This document shows positions 47,979-58,232 of a DNA stretch of 64,000 bases, piece after piece (the stretch's first letter is position 1; every line of letters begins with the position of its first letter). The position numbers and the translations under genes are program-made. Source of the DNA: Pseudorhodoferax sp. Leaf274 (GTDB taxonomy: Bacteria > Pseudomonadota > Gammaproteobacteria > Burkholderiales > Burkholderiaceae_C); assembly GCF_001422445.1 (NCBI RefSeq), contig NZ_LMNA01000027.1:186001-250000 (forward strand). The letters are read 5' to 3'. The notes under the pieces were generated by a model. It ran no database searches. It had not been told where the DNA came from and saw only the letters and a program-made list of their open reading frames with translations.

Positions 47979-49313
47979 CTAGACCTTGTAGTAGCGCTCG
48001 GCGCGCTTCTGGGCGCGTTCGGCCGCTTCCTTCGGGCTGCGCGAACCGCTGGCCGCCTCGGCCACCATGTTGGCGACGATGAAGTCGGCCCCGGCGCCGG
48101 CGGACGCATAGCCCAGCTTGCCGTCGTAGCCCGCGGGCCGCATGTTCTTCACGCAGTCGCGGTACGGGGTGTTCTTGGGGTCGGACGTCCAGATCGGGCA
48201 CGACTCGTATGCCGCCAGCGGCTGGCCGATGTAGCCGCCGGCGCCGATCAGCCAGGCGTCGAACTGCTCGCGCTCCATCATGAAGCGCAGGAACTCCTTG
48301 GCCGCATTCGGGAACTTGGTGTACTTCATGACCATCTGGTTGAAGAACAGGTGCGACTCCGTCGGCACGCCCGCCGGCCCGATCGGGAACGATGCGTGGT
48401 TGATGTCGGCCGCCATTTCCTTGATCTTGGGATCGGGCGAGTTCTTGGCCGCGTAGTAGATCGAGATGCCGTTGTTGGTGACGCTGATCTGCCCGTCCAA
48501 AAAGGCCTTGTTGTTGTTCGGGTCGAGCCAGGACAGCGTGCCCGGGATGAAGGTGGCGTACAGCTCCTTGGCGTACTCCAGCGCTTTCAAGGTTTCCGGG
48601 CTGTCGATCACCACCTTGTTGGTCTTGTCCACCAGCTTGCCGCCGTGCGACCAGATCAGCCAGTTGGTCCACAGGCTGTCGCCGGTGGCGTTGCCCAGCG
48701 CGTAGCCGCCCGGCGTGCCCTTCTCCTTGAGCGCCTGGTGCAGCTTCAGGAAACCCGCCGTGTCCTTGGGGAAGGTGTCGAAGCCGGCCGCCTTCACCAT
48801 GCTCTCGCGGTACACGATCATCGAGCCCGAAGCGCCCAGGCCCAGGCCCAGCCAGCGCTTGCCGTCGGGCCGCAGGTACTGCTGCACGGCCGGGTACCAG
48901 CCGCCGTATTTCTTGCCCAGGTACTCGGCCAGGTCGGTCACGTCGAGCAGCTTCTCGGGGTAGAGGTTGGCGTCGTCGTTGGTCGACAGGATGATGTCGG
49001 GGCCGGCGCCGGTGTTGGCGGCCACGGCGGCCTTGGGGCGCACGTCTTCCCAGCCCTCGTTGTCCACGCGCACCTCGACGCCGGTGGCTTCGGTGAACTT
49101 CTTGACGTTGGCCATGTAGGCGTCGATGTCGCCCTGCACGAAGCGGCTCCAGCGCAGCACGCGCAGCTTGGCGCCCTTCTCGGGCGTGAACTTCAGCGTC
49201 TGCGACCGCGCGAACGGCGAGAACAGCACGCCGCCGGCACCGATGGATGCCACGGCGGCCGCGCCCGCCGAGCCCTTGAGAATGCTGCGCCGGCGTCCTT
49301 GGAACTCACTCAT
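47979..49313 (-). CDS. Extracellular sugar-binding protein (ABC transporter, Tat signal)
   Basis: A 444-residue solute-binding protein of family 1. The twin-arginine signal GRRRSILKGSAG followed by a hydrophobic stretch and FARSQ suggests Tat export, unusual but known for such proteins. Mature segments include NTGAGPDIILSTNDDANLYP and the MIVYRESMVKAAGFDTFPKD region typical of sugar-binding proteins. It is placed between the ATPase gene and the two permease genes, all on the minus strand. The substrate is unknown; the adjacent sugar-acid enzymes suggest a sugar, polyol or sugar acid. Confidence 0.92.
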   Translation of the reverse strand: MSEFQGRRRSILKGSAGAAAVASIGAGGVLFSPFARSQTLKFTPEKGAKLRVLRWSRFVQGDIDAYMANVKKFTEATGVEVRVDNEGWEDVRPKAAVAANTGAGPDIILSTNDDANLYPEKLLDVTDLAEYLGKKYGGWYPAVQQYLRPDGKRWLGLGLGASGSMIVYRESMVKAAGFDTFPKDTAGFLKLHQALKEKGTPGGYALGNATGDSLWTNWLIWSHGGKLVDKTNKVVIDSPETLKALEYAKELYATFIPGTLSWLDPNNNKAFLDGQISVTNNGISIYYAAKNSPDPKIKEMAADINHASFPIGPAGVPTESHLFFNQMVMKYTKFPNAAKEFLRFMMEREQFDAWLIGAGGYIGQPLAAYESCPIWTSDPKNTPYRDCVKNMRPAGYDGKLGYASAGAGADFIVANMVAEAASGSRSPKEAAERAQKRAERYYKV

Positions 49314-49349
49314 GCCTGTCTCCTTGGGGTAGTTGGTCGGGAAAAGAAC

Positions 49350-50420
<1,071 letters not shown>

Positions 50421-50587
50421 GCGCTCGGTTCGTTGTTGGTTGGAGGACGAGCGCTCGCAAGCGCCCCGAAGCCCGCGCAGTATCGGCATGCCACACCGGC
50501 TTGGCATCAGGGAAATCCGGTAGGCGAAAACCCGGCAATTTGTATGATGACCCGATTAAAGTACAGCGCTTTGACGAACGCCTGAAC

Positions 50588-51382
50588 GTGCCCCACCGCC
50601 TCGTCGCCCCCGCCCCGCCCGCGGCCCAACCCCTGCGGCAGGAGGCGGATCGGCTGTCCGACCGGCTGGCCCACCGGCTGGCCCAGCAGATCGCCACCGG
50701 CGCGCTGCAACCCGGCGCGCGGCTGCCCACCGAACAGCAGCTGGCACAGACCCATGGCATCTCGCGCACCGTGGTGCGCGAAGCCGTGCACCAGCTCAAG
50801 TCGCTGTCGCTGGTGGTCTCGCGCCAGGGCTCGGGCGTGTATGTGGCCACGGCGCCCGCGCACCAGCCGCTGGCCTTCGACCCGCGCGTGCTGGGCTCGG
50901 TGGATGCGGTGGTGCACGTGGTCGAGGTGCGCCGCGTGCTCGAGGGCGAGATCGCCGCGCTGGCGGCCGAGCGCGCCACGCGCAGCCAGATCGCCGGCAT
51001 GCGGCGCCAGCTCAAGGCCATCGACCTGGCGGTGGCCGAGGGCCGCGACGGCGTGGCCGAAGACCTGGGCTTTCACCGACTGATCGGCGAGGCCACGGGC
51101 AACCCGCAGTTCCGGCTGCTGCTGGGCTTTCTCGAACAGTACCTGCGCGAAGGCATGCGCATCACGCGCGGCAACGAGGCGCGCCGCGCCGACTTCATGC
51201 AGGCCGTGCAGTTGGAGCACCGCGCCGTGGTCGACGCCATCGCGGCACGCGACCCGGCTGCCGCGCGGCGCTGCGCGGTCGACCACATCCTGCACGGCGA
51301 GCAGCGCCTCGTCGAAGGCGGCGTGATCGCCGGCCAACGCAAGAAGACTTCCCAACCCCTGTCACAAGGACGACCCTCATGA
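50588..51382 (+). CDS. GntR-family regulator (FadR/FCD type)
   Basis: A 264-residue regulator. The winged helix-turn-helix contains QQIATGALQPGARLPTEQQL and HGISRTVVREAVHQLKSLSL; the FCD domain includes EVRRVLEGEIAALAAERATR, DLGFHRLIGEATGNPQFRLL and LEHRAVVDAIAARDPAAARR, including metal-ligand Asp/His residues. GTG 50588 matches the usual N-terminus; an open frame from 50501 would add 29 unconserved residues. It overlaps the next gene by four bases (ATGA) and is divergent from the ABC operon, so it probably controls both, like DgoR/GntR-type regulators of sugar-acid use. Confidence 0.85.
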   Translation: MPHRLVAPAPPAAQPLRQEADRLSDRLAHRLAQQIATGALQPGARLPTEQQLAQTHGISRTVVREAVHQLKSLSLVVSRQGSGVYVATAPAHQPLAFDPRVLGSVDAVVHVVEVRRVLEGEIAALAAERATRSQIAGMRRQLKAIDLAVAEGRDGVAEDLGFHRLIGEATGNPQFRLLLGFLEQYLREGMRITRGNEARRADFMQAVQLEHRAVVDAIAARDPAAARRCAVDHILHGEQRLVEGGVIAGQRKKTSQPLSQGRPS

Positions 51383-52395
51383 AACTCCTGATCACCGGCG
51401 GCGGCGGCTTCGTCGGCGCGCGGCTGGCGCGCACGCTGCTCGCGCGCGGCCAGCTCGACGGCAAGTCGATCGAACGCCTGGTGCTGACCGACATCGCGCC
51501 CCCGCCCGCCGATCTGCTGGCCGATGCGCGCGTCGAGGCACACACGGGCACGCTGCTGTCGCAGACCGAGGCGTTCAAGGGCGAGGACTTCGACGGCGTG
51601 TTCCACCTGGCCTCGGCCGTCTCGGGCGAGTGCGAGCTCGACTTCGAACTGGGCCTGCGCTCCAACCTGGACAGCACGCGCGCGCTGCTCGACGCGCTGC
51701 GCGCACGCACGGCCGCCACCGGCAAGGTGCCCCGCTTCGTGTTCTCCAGTTCGGTGGCCGTGTTCGGACCCGACCCCTCGTTCGCCTGGCCCGGCACCGT
51801 GGCCGACGACACGCTGCCCGCGCCGCAGACCTCCTACGGCACGCACAAGCTGATGTGCGAGTACCTGATCGCCGACTACACGCGCAAGGGCTACCTGGAC
51901 GGCCGCTCGGCCCGGCTCATGACGGTCACGGTGCGGCCCGGCCGGCCCAACGGCGCGGCCTCGGGCTTCTTCAGCGGCATCATCCGCGAGCCGCTGGCCG
52001 GCACCGCATCGGTCTGCCCGGTCGATCCCGAGGTCTCGCACCCGATGTCTTCGCCCTCGCAGACGGTGGACGGCCTCATCAAGGTCTACGAGGCCACGCG
52101 CGAGCAGCTGAACGGCCGCCTGGCGCTGAACCTGCCGGGCCTGAACGTGCGCGTGGCCGACATGCTGGCCGCGCTGGAGGAAGTGGCCGGCCCCAAGGTG
52201 CGCGCGCTGGTGCGCTTCGAGCGCGACGAGCGCATCGCCGGCATCGTGGCCAACTGGCCCAGCGGCGGCACGGCCAGGCGCGCCGAGAAGCTGGGCCTGA
52301 AGCCCTACGCGAGCTTCGCCGAGATCATCCGCGAGTACATCGCTGACTGCCAGGCCGGCCCGAACGCAGCCGAGACCCTCAAGGGCATGCAATGA
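51379..52395 (+). CDS. NAD-dependent epimerase/dehydrogenase, DenD-like
   Basis: A 338-residue extended SDR. The NAD motif is [14 protein letters not shown] at the N-terminus. The active-site Ser lies in [11 protein letters not shown] and the Tyr-x3-Lys is [24 protein letters not shown] is characteristic of the D-erythronate dehydrogenase (DenD) group. DenD oxidises the C2 hydroxyl of 4-carbon sugar acids; here an IlvD/Edd dehydratase instead of DenK follows, so another sugar acid is possible. It overlaps both neighbours by four bases (ATGA at each end). Confidence 0.83.
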   Translation: MKLLITGGGGFVGARLARTLLARGQLDGKSIERLVLTDIAPPPADLLADARVEAHTGTLLSQTEAFKGEDFDGVFHLASAVSGECELDFELGLRSNLDSTRALLDALRARTAATGKVPRFVFSSSVAVFGPDPSFAWPGTVADDTLPAPQTSYGTHKLMCEYLIADYTRKGYLDGRSARLMTVTVRPGRPNGAASGFFSGIIREPLAGTASVCPVDPEVSHPMSSPSQTVDGLIKVYEATREQLNGRLALNLPGLNVRVADMLAALEEVAGPKVRALVRFERDERIAGIVANWPSGGTARRAEKLGLKPYASFAEIIREYIADCQAGPNAAETLKGMQ

Positions 52396-54293
52396 GCAAG
52401 AAGGACACCACGATGAAGGCATCCGCCCGCGCGGCGAGCAAGGCGGAAGCCGCGAACGCGACCAAGCCGAAGAAGGGCAAGAAAGTCGCCGGGGCCGCCA
52501 AGACGGCCAAGATGGCGCAGCGCCTGCGCTCGCAGGCCTGGTTCGACAACCCGTCCAACGCCGACATGACGGCGCTCTACATCGAGCGCACCATGAACTT
52601 CGGCCTGTCGTTCGAGGAGCTGCAGTCGGGCCGGCCCATCATCGGCATCGCCCAGACCGGCTCGGACATCGCGCCCTGCAACCGCCACCACATCGTGCTG
52701 GCCGAGCGGGTGAAGGAAGGCATCCGCGATGCGGGCGGCATCGCCTTCGAGTTCCCGATCCACCCGATCCAGGAAACCTGCAAGCGCCCGACGGCCTCGC
52801 TGGACCGCAACCTGCAGTACCTCTCGCTGGTCGAGATCCTGTATGGCTACCCCATCGACGGCTGCGTGCTGACCACGGGCTGCGACAAGACCACACCGGC
52901 GCAGCTGATGGCCGCGGCCACGGTCGACATCCCGGCCATCGCGCTGAACTCGGGGCCCATGCTGAACGGCTGGTTCCAGGGCGAGCGCACGGGCTCGGGC
53001 ACCATCGTCTGGAAGGCGCGCGAACTGATGGCCGCCGGCGAGATCGGCTATCCCGAATTCCTCAAGCTCGTGGCCTCCTCCGCACCGTCCACGGGCCACT
53101 GCAACACCATGGGCACGGCCTCGACCATGAACGCGCTGGCCGAGGCGCTGGGCATGACGCTGCCGGGCGCGGCCGCCATTCCCGCACCCTACCGCGACCG
53201 CCAGGAGATGGCCTACCTGACCGGCAAGCGCATCGTCGAGATGGTGCGCGAGGACTTGAAGCCCTCGGACATCATGACGCGCGCGGCCTTCGAGAACGCC
53301 ATCGTCGTCAACTCGGCCATCGGTGGCTCGACCAACGCGCCCATCCACCTGAACGCCATTGCCAAGCACATCGGCGTCAAGCTCGACAACGACGACTGGG
53401 AGAAGCACGGCTACAAGGTGCCGCTGATCGTGAACCTGCAGCCGGCCGGCAAGTACCTGGCCGAGGACTACTACCGCGCGGGCGGCCTGCCTGCCGTGGT
53501 GGCCGAGCTGATCGCCAGGGACAAGATCCAGCCCGCCGTCACGGCCAACGGCAAGACGCTGGTCGAGAACTGCACGGGCAAGTTCAGCAGCGACCGCGAC
53601 GTGATCCTGCCCTACGCCAAGCCGCTCAAGAAGGACGCCGGCTTCCTGAACTTCAAGGGCAACCTGTTCGACTCGGCCATCATGAAGACCAGCGTGATCA
53701 CGCCGGAGTTCCGCCAGCGCTACCTGGAGAACGCGGCCGACCCCATGGCCTTCGAGGGCGAGGCCGTGGTGTTCGACGGTCCGGAGGACTACCACCACCG
53801 CATCGACGACCCCAAGCTCAAGATCACGGCGCAGAGCGTGCTCTTCATGCGCGGCGTGGGCCCCGTGGGCTACCCCGGCGCGGCCGAGGTCGTGAACATG
53901 CGCGCGCCGAGCTACCTGCTCAAGAAGGGCGTCACGGCCCTGCCCTGCATCGGCGACGGCCGCCAGTCGGGCACCTCGGGTTCGCCGTCCATCCTCAACG
54001 CCTCGCCCGAGGCCGCGACGGGCGGCAACCTGGCGCTGCTGCGCACCGGCGACCGCGTGCGCATCGACCTCAAGAAGCGGCGCGCCGACATGCTGGTACC
54101 CGACGACGAGCTGGCCCGGCGCCGTGCCGCACTCGATGCCCAGGGAGGCTACCAGTTCCCGCCCAGCCAGACCCCGTGGCAGGAGATCCAGCGCGCCGTG
54201 GTGGGCGAGCTCTCCGAGGGCATGGTGCTCAAGCCGGCCGTCAAGTACCAGAAGATCCACGCCACCTTCGGCGTGCCGCGCGACAACCACTGA
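52392..54293 (+). CDS. IlvD/Edd-family sugar-acid dehydratase with basic N-terminal extension
   Basis: A 633-residue dehydratase with Fe-S cluster. Core begins [20 protein letters not shown]. Cluster ligand Cys are in [24 protein letters not shown] and [13 protein letters not shown]. The length and the [20 protein letters not shown] block match the xylonate/YjhG-like group of sugar-acid dehydratases. Before the core, about 40 residues rich in Ala and Lys ([16 protein letters not shown]) are unlike other family members. ATG 52392 overlaps the preceding stop; ATG 52413 has a better AAGGA site but keeps the extension. The substrate is not determined. Confidence 0.88.
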   Translation: MSKKDTTMKASARAASKAEAANATKPKKGKKVAGAAKTAKMAQRLRSQAWFDNPSNADMTALYIERTMNFGLSFEELQSGRPIIGIAQTGSDIAPCNRHHIVLAERVKEGIRDAGGIAFEFPIHPIQETCKRPTASLDRNLQYLSLVEILYGYPIDGCVLTTGCDKTTPAQLMAAATVDIPAIALNSGPMLNGWFQGERTGSGTIVWKARELMAAGEIGYPEFLKLVASSAPSTGHCNTMGTASTMNALAEALGMTLPGAAAIPAPYRDRQEMAYLTGKRIVEMVREDLKPSDIMTRAAFENAIVVNSAIGGSTNAPIHLNAIAKHIGVKLDNDDWEKHGYKVPLIVNLQPAGKYLAEDYYRAGGLPAVVAELIARDKIQPAVTANGKTLVENCTGKFSSDRDVILPYAKPLKKDAGFLNFKGNLFDSAIMKTSVITPEFRQRYLENAADPMAFEGEAVVFDGPEDYHHRIDDPKLKITAQSVLFMRGVGPVGYPGAAEVVNMRAPSYLLKKGVTALPCIGDGRQSGTSGSPSILNASPEAATGGNLALLRTGDRVRIDLKKRRADMLVPDDELARRRAALDAQGGYQFPPSQTPWQEIQRAVVGELSEGMVLKPAVKYQKIHATFGVPRDNH

Positions 54294-54315
54294 ACCGCCA
54301 CGGCGCCGCGCCAGG

Positions 54316-54335
54316 CCGGGGGTGACCCCGGTCAC
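54316..54335. promoter_or_regulatory. Overlapping GC-rich hairpin and GTGACC palindrome after the dehydratase gene
   Basis: CCGGGG/CCCCGG arms (54316-54331) overlap the interrupted palindrome GTGACC-CC-GGTCAC (54322-54335). It lies 22 bases after the dehydratase stop and about 100 before the PEP-CTERM gene. It could end transcription, although no T-run follows, or serve as an operator. Confidence 0.35.
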
Positions 54336-54436
54336 AGCGCAGCCCCGGCGCCGTGCCCGCGGGCCGGTCCCGTGGCATGCTGGCCCGCTGCCCGTGCCGG
54401 AAGATGCCCCGGCCCGGTGCCAACAGGGAGAAGCCT

Positions 54437-55009
54437 ATGAGGAAACCGACGACGTGCGCACTGCTGTGCGGCTTGCTGCTGGGTGCCAGCGCCCACGCCG
54501 CGCTGGTGCGCGTGGCCGATGCCGAGATCCGCGGCACCTGGCAATACGACTTCGACACCGGAACGGAGGTTCTCTTCGGCGGCGAAGACGTGCAGTGGCA
54601 GCAGATCAGCGCCACGGCCCGCGCGCTGACCGTCGGTTTCGGCGGCGGTGCGCTGCTGTATTCGTTCGGCAGCGTTGCCTTCGACGCCATCACCGAAAGC
54701 CAGCTCATGGCCTTGGCCTACACCGCCGACCCGATCGCGGGGCCTCCGGCGGCCGGCAGTCCCTTGCAGGTGGGCGATGTGTTCGGCGTGCGCACGACCG
54801 AGGGCAACTTCGTCAAGGCCCTGGTGACGGGCTACGACAACGGCCTGGCAGACCGCCCGTACTACGACATGCAGCTGCGCTACGCGCTGTACGACGGTGA
54901 GCCGGTTGTGGGCACCGTGCCGGAGCCGGGCAGCACCGCCTTGCTGGCCCTGGGCCTGGCCGGCCTGGCCTGGCAGGGCCGCCGGCGCAGCCAGCCCGGC
55001 GCACGCTGA
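54437..55009 (+). CDS. PEP-CTERM sorting-domain protein
   Basis: A 190-residue exported protein. The signal peptide ends ASAHAAL. The body has no recognised enzyme domain. The C-terminus has the full exosortase recognition signal: VPEPGS at about residue 166, a hydrophobic helix (TALLALGLAGLAW) and a basic tail (QGRRRR-like, QGRRRSQ). It should be processed by an exosortase and delivered to the envelope or extracellular matrix. The exosortase genes are not in this window. ATG 54437 has AGGGAG upstream. Confidence 0.9.
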   Translation: MRKPTTCALLCGLLLGASAHAALVRVADAEIRGTWQYDFDTGTEVLFGGEDVQWQQISATARALTVGFGGGALLYSFGSVAFDAITESQLMALAYTADPIAGPPAAGSPLQVGDVFGVRTTEGNFVKALVTGYDNGLADRPYYDMQLRYALYDGEPVVGTVPEPGSTALLALGLAGLAWQGRRRSQPGAR

Positions 55010-55126
55010 AGCGCGCGTGCCGCCCGGCACGCCGCCACTGCAGACCACCGGCGGGGGCTCCCGCCCGCCCGCCCGCCGCGTCCACGCATGCCCCAGGGCG
55101 CGGGGGCACGCGCATCGCCCCGCCTG

Positions 55127-55150
55127 CGCCTTCGCCTTCGCCTTCGCCTT
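55127..55150. repeat. Hexanucleotide tandem repeat (CGCCTT)4
   Basis: Four exact copies of CGCCTT lie in the 280-base region between the PEP-CTERM gene and the phosphatase gene. Copy-number change could alter spacing upstream of the Pho-box-like site, though four copies are few for a contingency locus. Confidence 0.6.
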
Positions 55151-55188
55151 CGCCCCAGCATCCGTTCCGACATCCGGCCGCCACGCCG

Positions 55189-55222
55189 CTGCCACGGAAC
55201 TGTCATGCCGCGCTTCTACGAT
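55189..55222 (+). promoter_or_regulatory. Pho-box-like site and -10 element upstream of the PhoX-like gene
   Basis: CTGCCAC (55189-55195) and CTGTCAT (55200-55206) are spaced by four bases, matching 12 of 14 positions of the CTGTCAT-N4-CTGTCAT Pho box. TACGAT, a plausible -10, lies ten bases further (55217-55222). The phosphatase ATG is at 55290. Control by PhoB is inferred. Confidence 0.55.
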
Positions 55223-55289
55223 CTGGCCGCGCGCACGCAGTGCCGCATCCACGACCACTACAACAGGCTCCTTGCGGGCCACCAGATCG

Positions 55290-57248
55290 ATGTCCAACCT
55301 CCCAACGACTCCCGTCACGTCGCGCCGCCGCATGCTCCAGCTGCTGGCAGGCGCCCCCATGTTGCCGCTCGGAACCGGTGGCCTGCTCGCCACCACGCTG
55401 GCCGCGTGCGGCGGCGGCGACGATTCCGACCTGCGCTTCGCCTCCGCCACGTTCACCGGCATGGCCGCGCCCAGCGCGAGCAGCCCCGAGGCGCTGGCGA
55501 CCACCACGGTGGGCTCCAGCCTGCAGGTGACCTATGGCAACGGCACCACCACCACCTACCAGCTGGCCTACCAGCCCTTCTTCCTGACCGGCCAGCAGGT
55601 CACGGGCACCAGCGGCGCGCAGGTCGTCGCGGGCGGCTACTACGACATCAACAACCAGCCCATCATCGACAGGAGCGTCGCGGGCAAGGAACGGCAGTTC
55701 TTCTCCGACTGCCCCGACGGCACCTCCCTGCTGACGGTGGCCGGCGCCGCGGCCGACACGGTGTTCGCCGTGGTGCAGTTCGAATACACGACGGCCGACC
55801 AGTCCGGTGCCAGCACCTACGGCACGCTGCCCTCGCCCATCGCCGTGCTGACGCTGAAGCAGGACGCCGCCAACGGCCACCTGAGCCTCGTGAAGTACCA
55901 CAACGTGGACACCTCCAAGGTGCACGGCCTGTGGATCACCTGCGGCGCCAGCCTGTCGCCCTGGGGCACGCACCTGTCGAGCGAGGAGTACGAGCCCGAC
56001 GCCTTCAACCAGGGCCTGGCCGGCCAGACGCTGGCCACGCTCAAGGCCTACAGCAAGAACGTCTACGGCAACGAGACCTCGGCCAAGGCCTACAACTACG
56101 GGCACCTGCCCGAAGTCACGGTCAACGCCGATGGCACGGCCTCGATCCGCAAGCACTTCTGCCTGGGCCGCATCTCGCACGAACTGATCCACGTGCTGCC
56201 CGACGGCCGCACTGCGCTGATGGGCGACGACGCCACCAACGGCGGCTTCTTCATGTTCGTGGCCGACAAGGCCAAGGACCTGTCGGCCGGCACCCTCTAC
56301 GTGGCCAAGTACACGGAGAAGCTGACCGACACCACCACGGCGAAGATGCAGTGGATCAAGCTGGGCCACGCCACGAGCCAGGAGATCGAGAACCTGGTGA
56401 ACGTGAGCAACATCCAGCCCACCGACATCATGGACTCGACGACGACCGATCCGGGCGACGCGAGCTACACCAAGATCGTGCTGAACAAGAAGACCGCCTG
56501 GGTGCGCCTGAAGGCCGGCCAGGAAAAGGCCGCCGCCTTCCTGGAGACGCACCGCTACGCTGCCCTGCTGGGCGGCAGCATGGCCTTCACCAAGATGGAA
56601 GGCACGACCGCCAACGCCAAGGACAAGGTCGCCTACTCGGCACTGGCCAACATCCAGGATTCGATGGTCGTGGGCGGTTCGGGCTATGTGGAAGCCAACA
56701 ACGTGGCGTTCCCGAAGATCACCGCCGGCGGCGTGCTCGCGCACGACATGGCGGCCGGCCAGAAGGACAGCAAGGGCAACGCCATCGACAGCGAGTGGGT
56801 GCCGACGCAGTCGCGCCTGCTGCTGCGCGGCGAGGACATCGCCGCCGACAGCCTGGGCAACACCGCCAACCCGGCCAAGGTCGCGAGCCCGGACAACCTC
56901 AAGTTCTCCGAGAAGCTGCGCACGCTGCTCATCGGCGAGGACAGCGGCAACCACCTGAACAACTTCCTGTGGGCCTACAACGTCGACACGAAGAAGCTCG
57001 AGCGGCTCCTCTCGTGCCCGGCCGGTGCCGAATCGACCGGCCTGCACGCGGTGGACGAGATCAACGGCTGGACCTACATCATGAGCAACTTCCAGCACGC
57101 CGGCGACGAGTGGAACCGCTTCTCCGCGCTGGACGCCGGGCTCAAGTCGCAGGTCGACGCGATCATCAACGCCAGGTACGACAACAAGCACAGCGCAGCC
57201 GTGGGCTACCTGACCGCCACGCCGCTGCAGCCGCAACTGGGCAGTTGA
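55290..57248 (+). CDS. PhoX-like alkaline phosphatase (DUF839), Tat/lipoprotein signal
   Basis: A 652-residue exported protein of the PhoX/DUF839 family, calcium- and iron-dependent phosphatases. The signal region has TSRRRMLQLLAGAP, a twin-arginine motif, followed by LAACGGG, a lipobox with Cys at about residue 40, so it is probably a Tat-exported lipoprotein. Family segments include GLWITCGASLSPWGTHLSSE, a Glu-rich metal site near SSEEYEPD, RISHELIHVLPDGRTALMGD and the C-terminal CPAGAESTGLHAVDEINGWT. A Pho-box-like sequence lies upstream. Substrate scope (phosphomonoesters) is family knowledge. Confidence 0.87.
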   Translation: MSNLPTTPVTSRRRMLQLLAGAPMLPLGTGGLLATTLAACGGGDDSDLRFASATFTGMAAPSASSPEALATTTVGSSLQVTYGNGTTTTYQLAYQPFFLTGQQVTGTSGAQVVAGGYYDINNQPIIDRSVAGKERQFFSDCPDGTSLLTVAGAAADTVFAVVQFEYTTADQSGASTYGTLPSPIAVLTLKQDAANGHLSLVKYHNVDTSKVHGLWITCGASLSPWGTHLSSEEYEPDAFNQGLAGQTLATLKAYSKNVYGNETSAKAYNYGHLPEVTVNADGTASIRKHFCLGRISHELIHVLPDGRTALMGDDATNGGFFMFVADKAKDLSAGTLYVAKYTEKLTDTTTAKMQWIKLGHATSQEIENLVNVSNIQPTDIMDSTTTDPGDASYTKIVLNKKTAWVRLKAGQEKAAAFLETHRYAALLGGSMAFTKMEGTTANAKDKVAYSALANIQDSMVVGGSGYVEANNVAFPKITAGGVLAHDMAAGQKDSKGNAIDSEWVPTQSRLLLRGEDIAADSLGNTANPAKVASPDNLKFSEKLRTLLIGEDSGNHLNNFLWAYNVDTKKLERLLSCPAGAESTGLHAVDEINGWTYIMSNFQHAGDEWNRFSALDAGLKSQVDAIINARYDNKHSAAVGYLTATPLQPQLGS

Positions 57249-57280
57249 GCCTTCGCCGGTCCCCCGGCCGGGGCACCGTG

Positions 57281-57330
57281 CAATTCCGTCGTCCGGAATT
57301 GGTGGCGTCAGCCTGGTCCGTATCCACGGA
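57281..57330. promoter_or_regulatory. Inverted repeats upstream of the acyl-CoA operon, possible IclR operators
   Basis: CAATTCCG (57281-57288) and CGGAATTG (57294-57301) are perfect 8-base arms around five bases. A second weaker pair, TCCGT (57317-57321)/ACGGA (57326-57330), follows, 34 bases before the operon's first ATG. The TTCCG-N5-CGGAA form is like known IclR-family sites; the nearest IclR gene is at 61666-62490. Confidence 0.5.
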
Positions 57331-57363
57331 ACAATGGCGGCACCACTGCAACGGACGACCACC

Positions 57364-58203
57364 ATGTACCGCACCGATCTGCTCCAGGGCCAGCGCATCC
57401 TCGTGACCGGCGGGGGCTCGGGCCTGGGCGCCGAGATGGCCGCCCGCTTCGCCGGCCTGGGCGCCGCGCTGCTGCTGTGCGGCCGACGGCTCGAGATGCT
57501 GGAGGCCACCGCGCAGCGCCTGCGCGCAGAGTCCGGTGCCAGCGTGACCGTGCTGGCCTGCGACATCCGCCAGCCCGAATCGGTCGAAGCCATGCTGGAC
57601 ACCGCCTGGCGCGACGGGCCCGTCGATGCCCTCGTCAACAACGCGGCCGCCACCTTCATCGCGCAGACGCACAGGATGTCCACGCGCGCGATCGACGCCA
57701 TCCTCGCCACCACGCTGCACGGCACGCTGTACTGCACGCATGGCATGGGCCGGCGCTGGATCGATGCCGGGCGCGGCGGCAGCGTGTTGAGCATCCTGTC
57801 GACCTCGGTGCGCACCGGCCGGGCGTTCACGGTGCCGTCTGCCATCGCCAAGTCGGGCGTGCTGGCGATGACGCGCAGCCTCGCGGCCGAATGGGGCGGG
57901 CGCGGCATCCGCCTCGTGGCCATCGAGCCGGGCCCCTTCCCCACCGCCGGCGCCACGCGGCAACTGCTGCCGCAGGCCCGTGCCGCCGGCCGCACGGCCG
58001 CGCTGCGCAATCCGCTCGGCCGCACCGGCCAGCCGGAGGAACTGGCCAACCTGGCCGCCTACCTGCTGTCGGCGCAAGCGGCCTACATCAACGGCGAATC
58101 CATCGCCATCGACGGCGGCGCCCACCTGCGCACCTCGGGCGCGGAAGACCTCTGCGAGTGGAGCGACGCCGACTGGGACGCCCACCGCGCCCAGCGCAGC
58201 TGA
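57364..58203 (+). CDS. SDR of the 2,4-dienoyl-CoA reductase type
   Basis: A 279-residue SDR. The NADP motif is VTGGGSGLGAEM and the NNAAATF segment is typical. At the active site the usual Tyr-x3-Lys is replaced by Ser: VPSAIAKSGVLAMTRSLAAE. This matches mitochondrial DECR1-type 2,4-dienoyl-CoA reductases (PSASAK), whose GPFPTAGA-like and RTGQPEELANLAAYLLS segments also correspond. It would reduce a dienoyl- or enoyl-CoA with NADPH. It is the first gene of an operon with an acyl-CoA dehydrogenase and CoA-transferase, which supports a CoA-thioester substrate. Confidence 0.85.
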   Translation: MYRTDLLQGQRILVTGGGSGLGAEMAARFAGLGAALLLCGRRLEMLEATAQRLRAESGASVTVLACDIRQPESVEAMLDTAWRDGPVDALVNNAAATFIAQTHRMSTRAIDAILATTLHGTLYCTHGMGRRWIDAGRGGSVLSILSTSVRTGRAFTVPSAIAKSGVLAMTRSLAAEWGGRGIRLVAIEPGPFPTAGATRQLLPQARAAGRTAALRNPLGRTGQPEELANLAAYLLSAQAAYINGESIAIDGGAHLRTSGAEDLCEWSDADWDAHRAQRS

Positions 58204-58232
58204 CCGGACACACCAACCTCAGGAGACAAGAC

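Noticed and set aside
55203-58049. A 948-codon minus-strand frame opposite the phosphatase and SDR genes
   Set aside because: Low-complexity antisense shadow spanning two unrelated genes and the gap between them.
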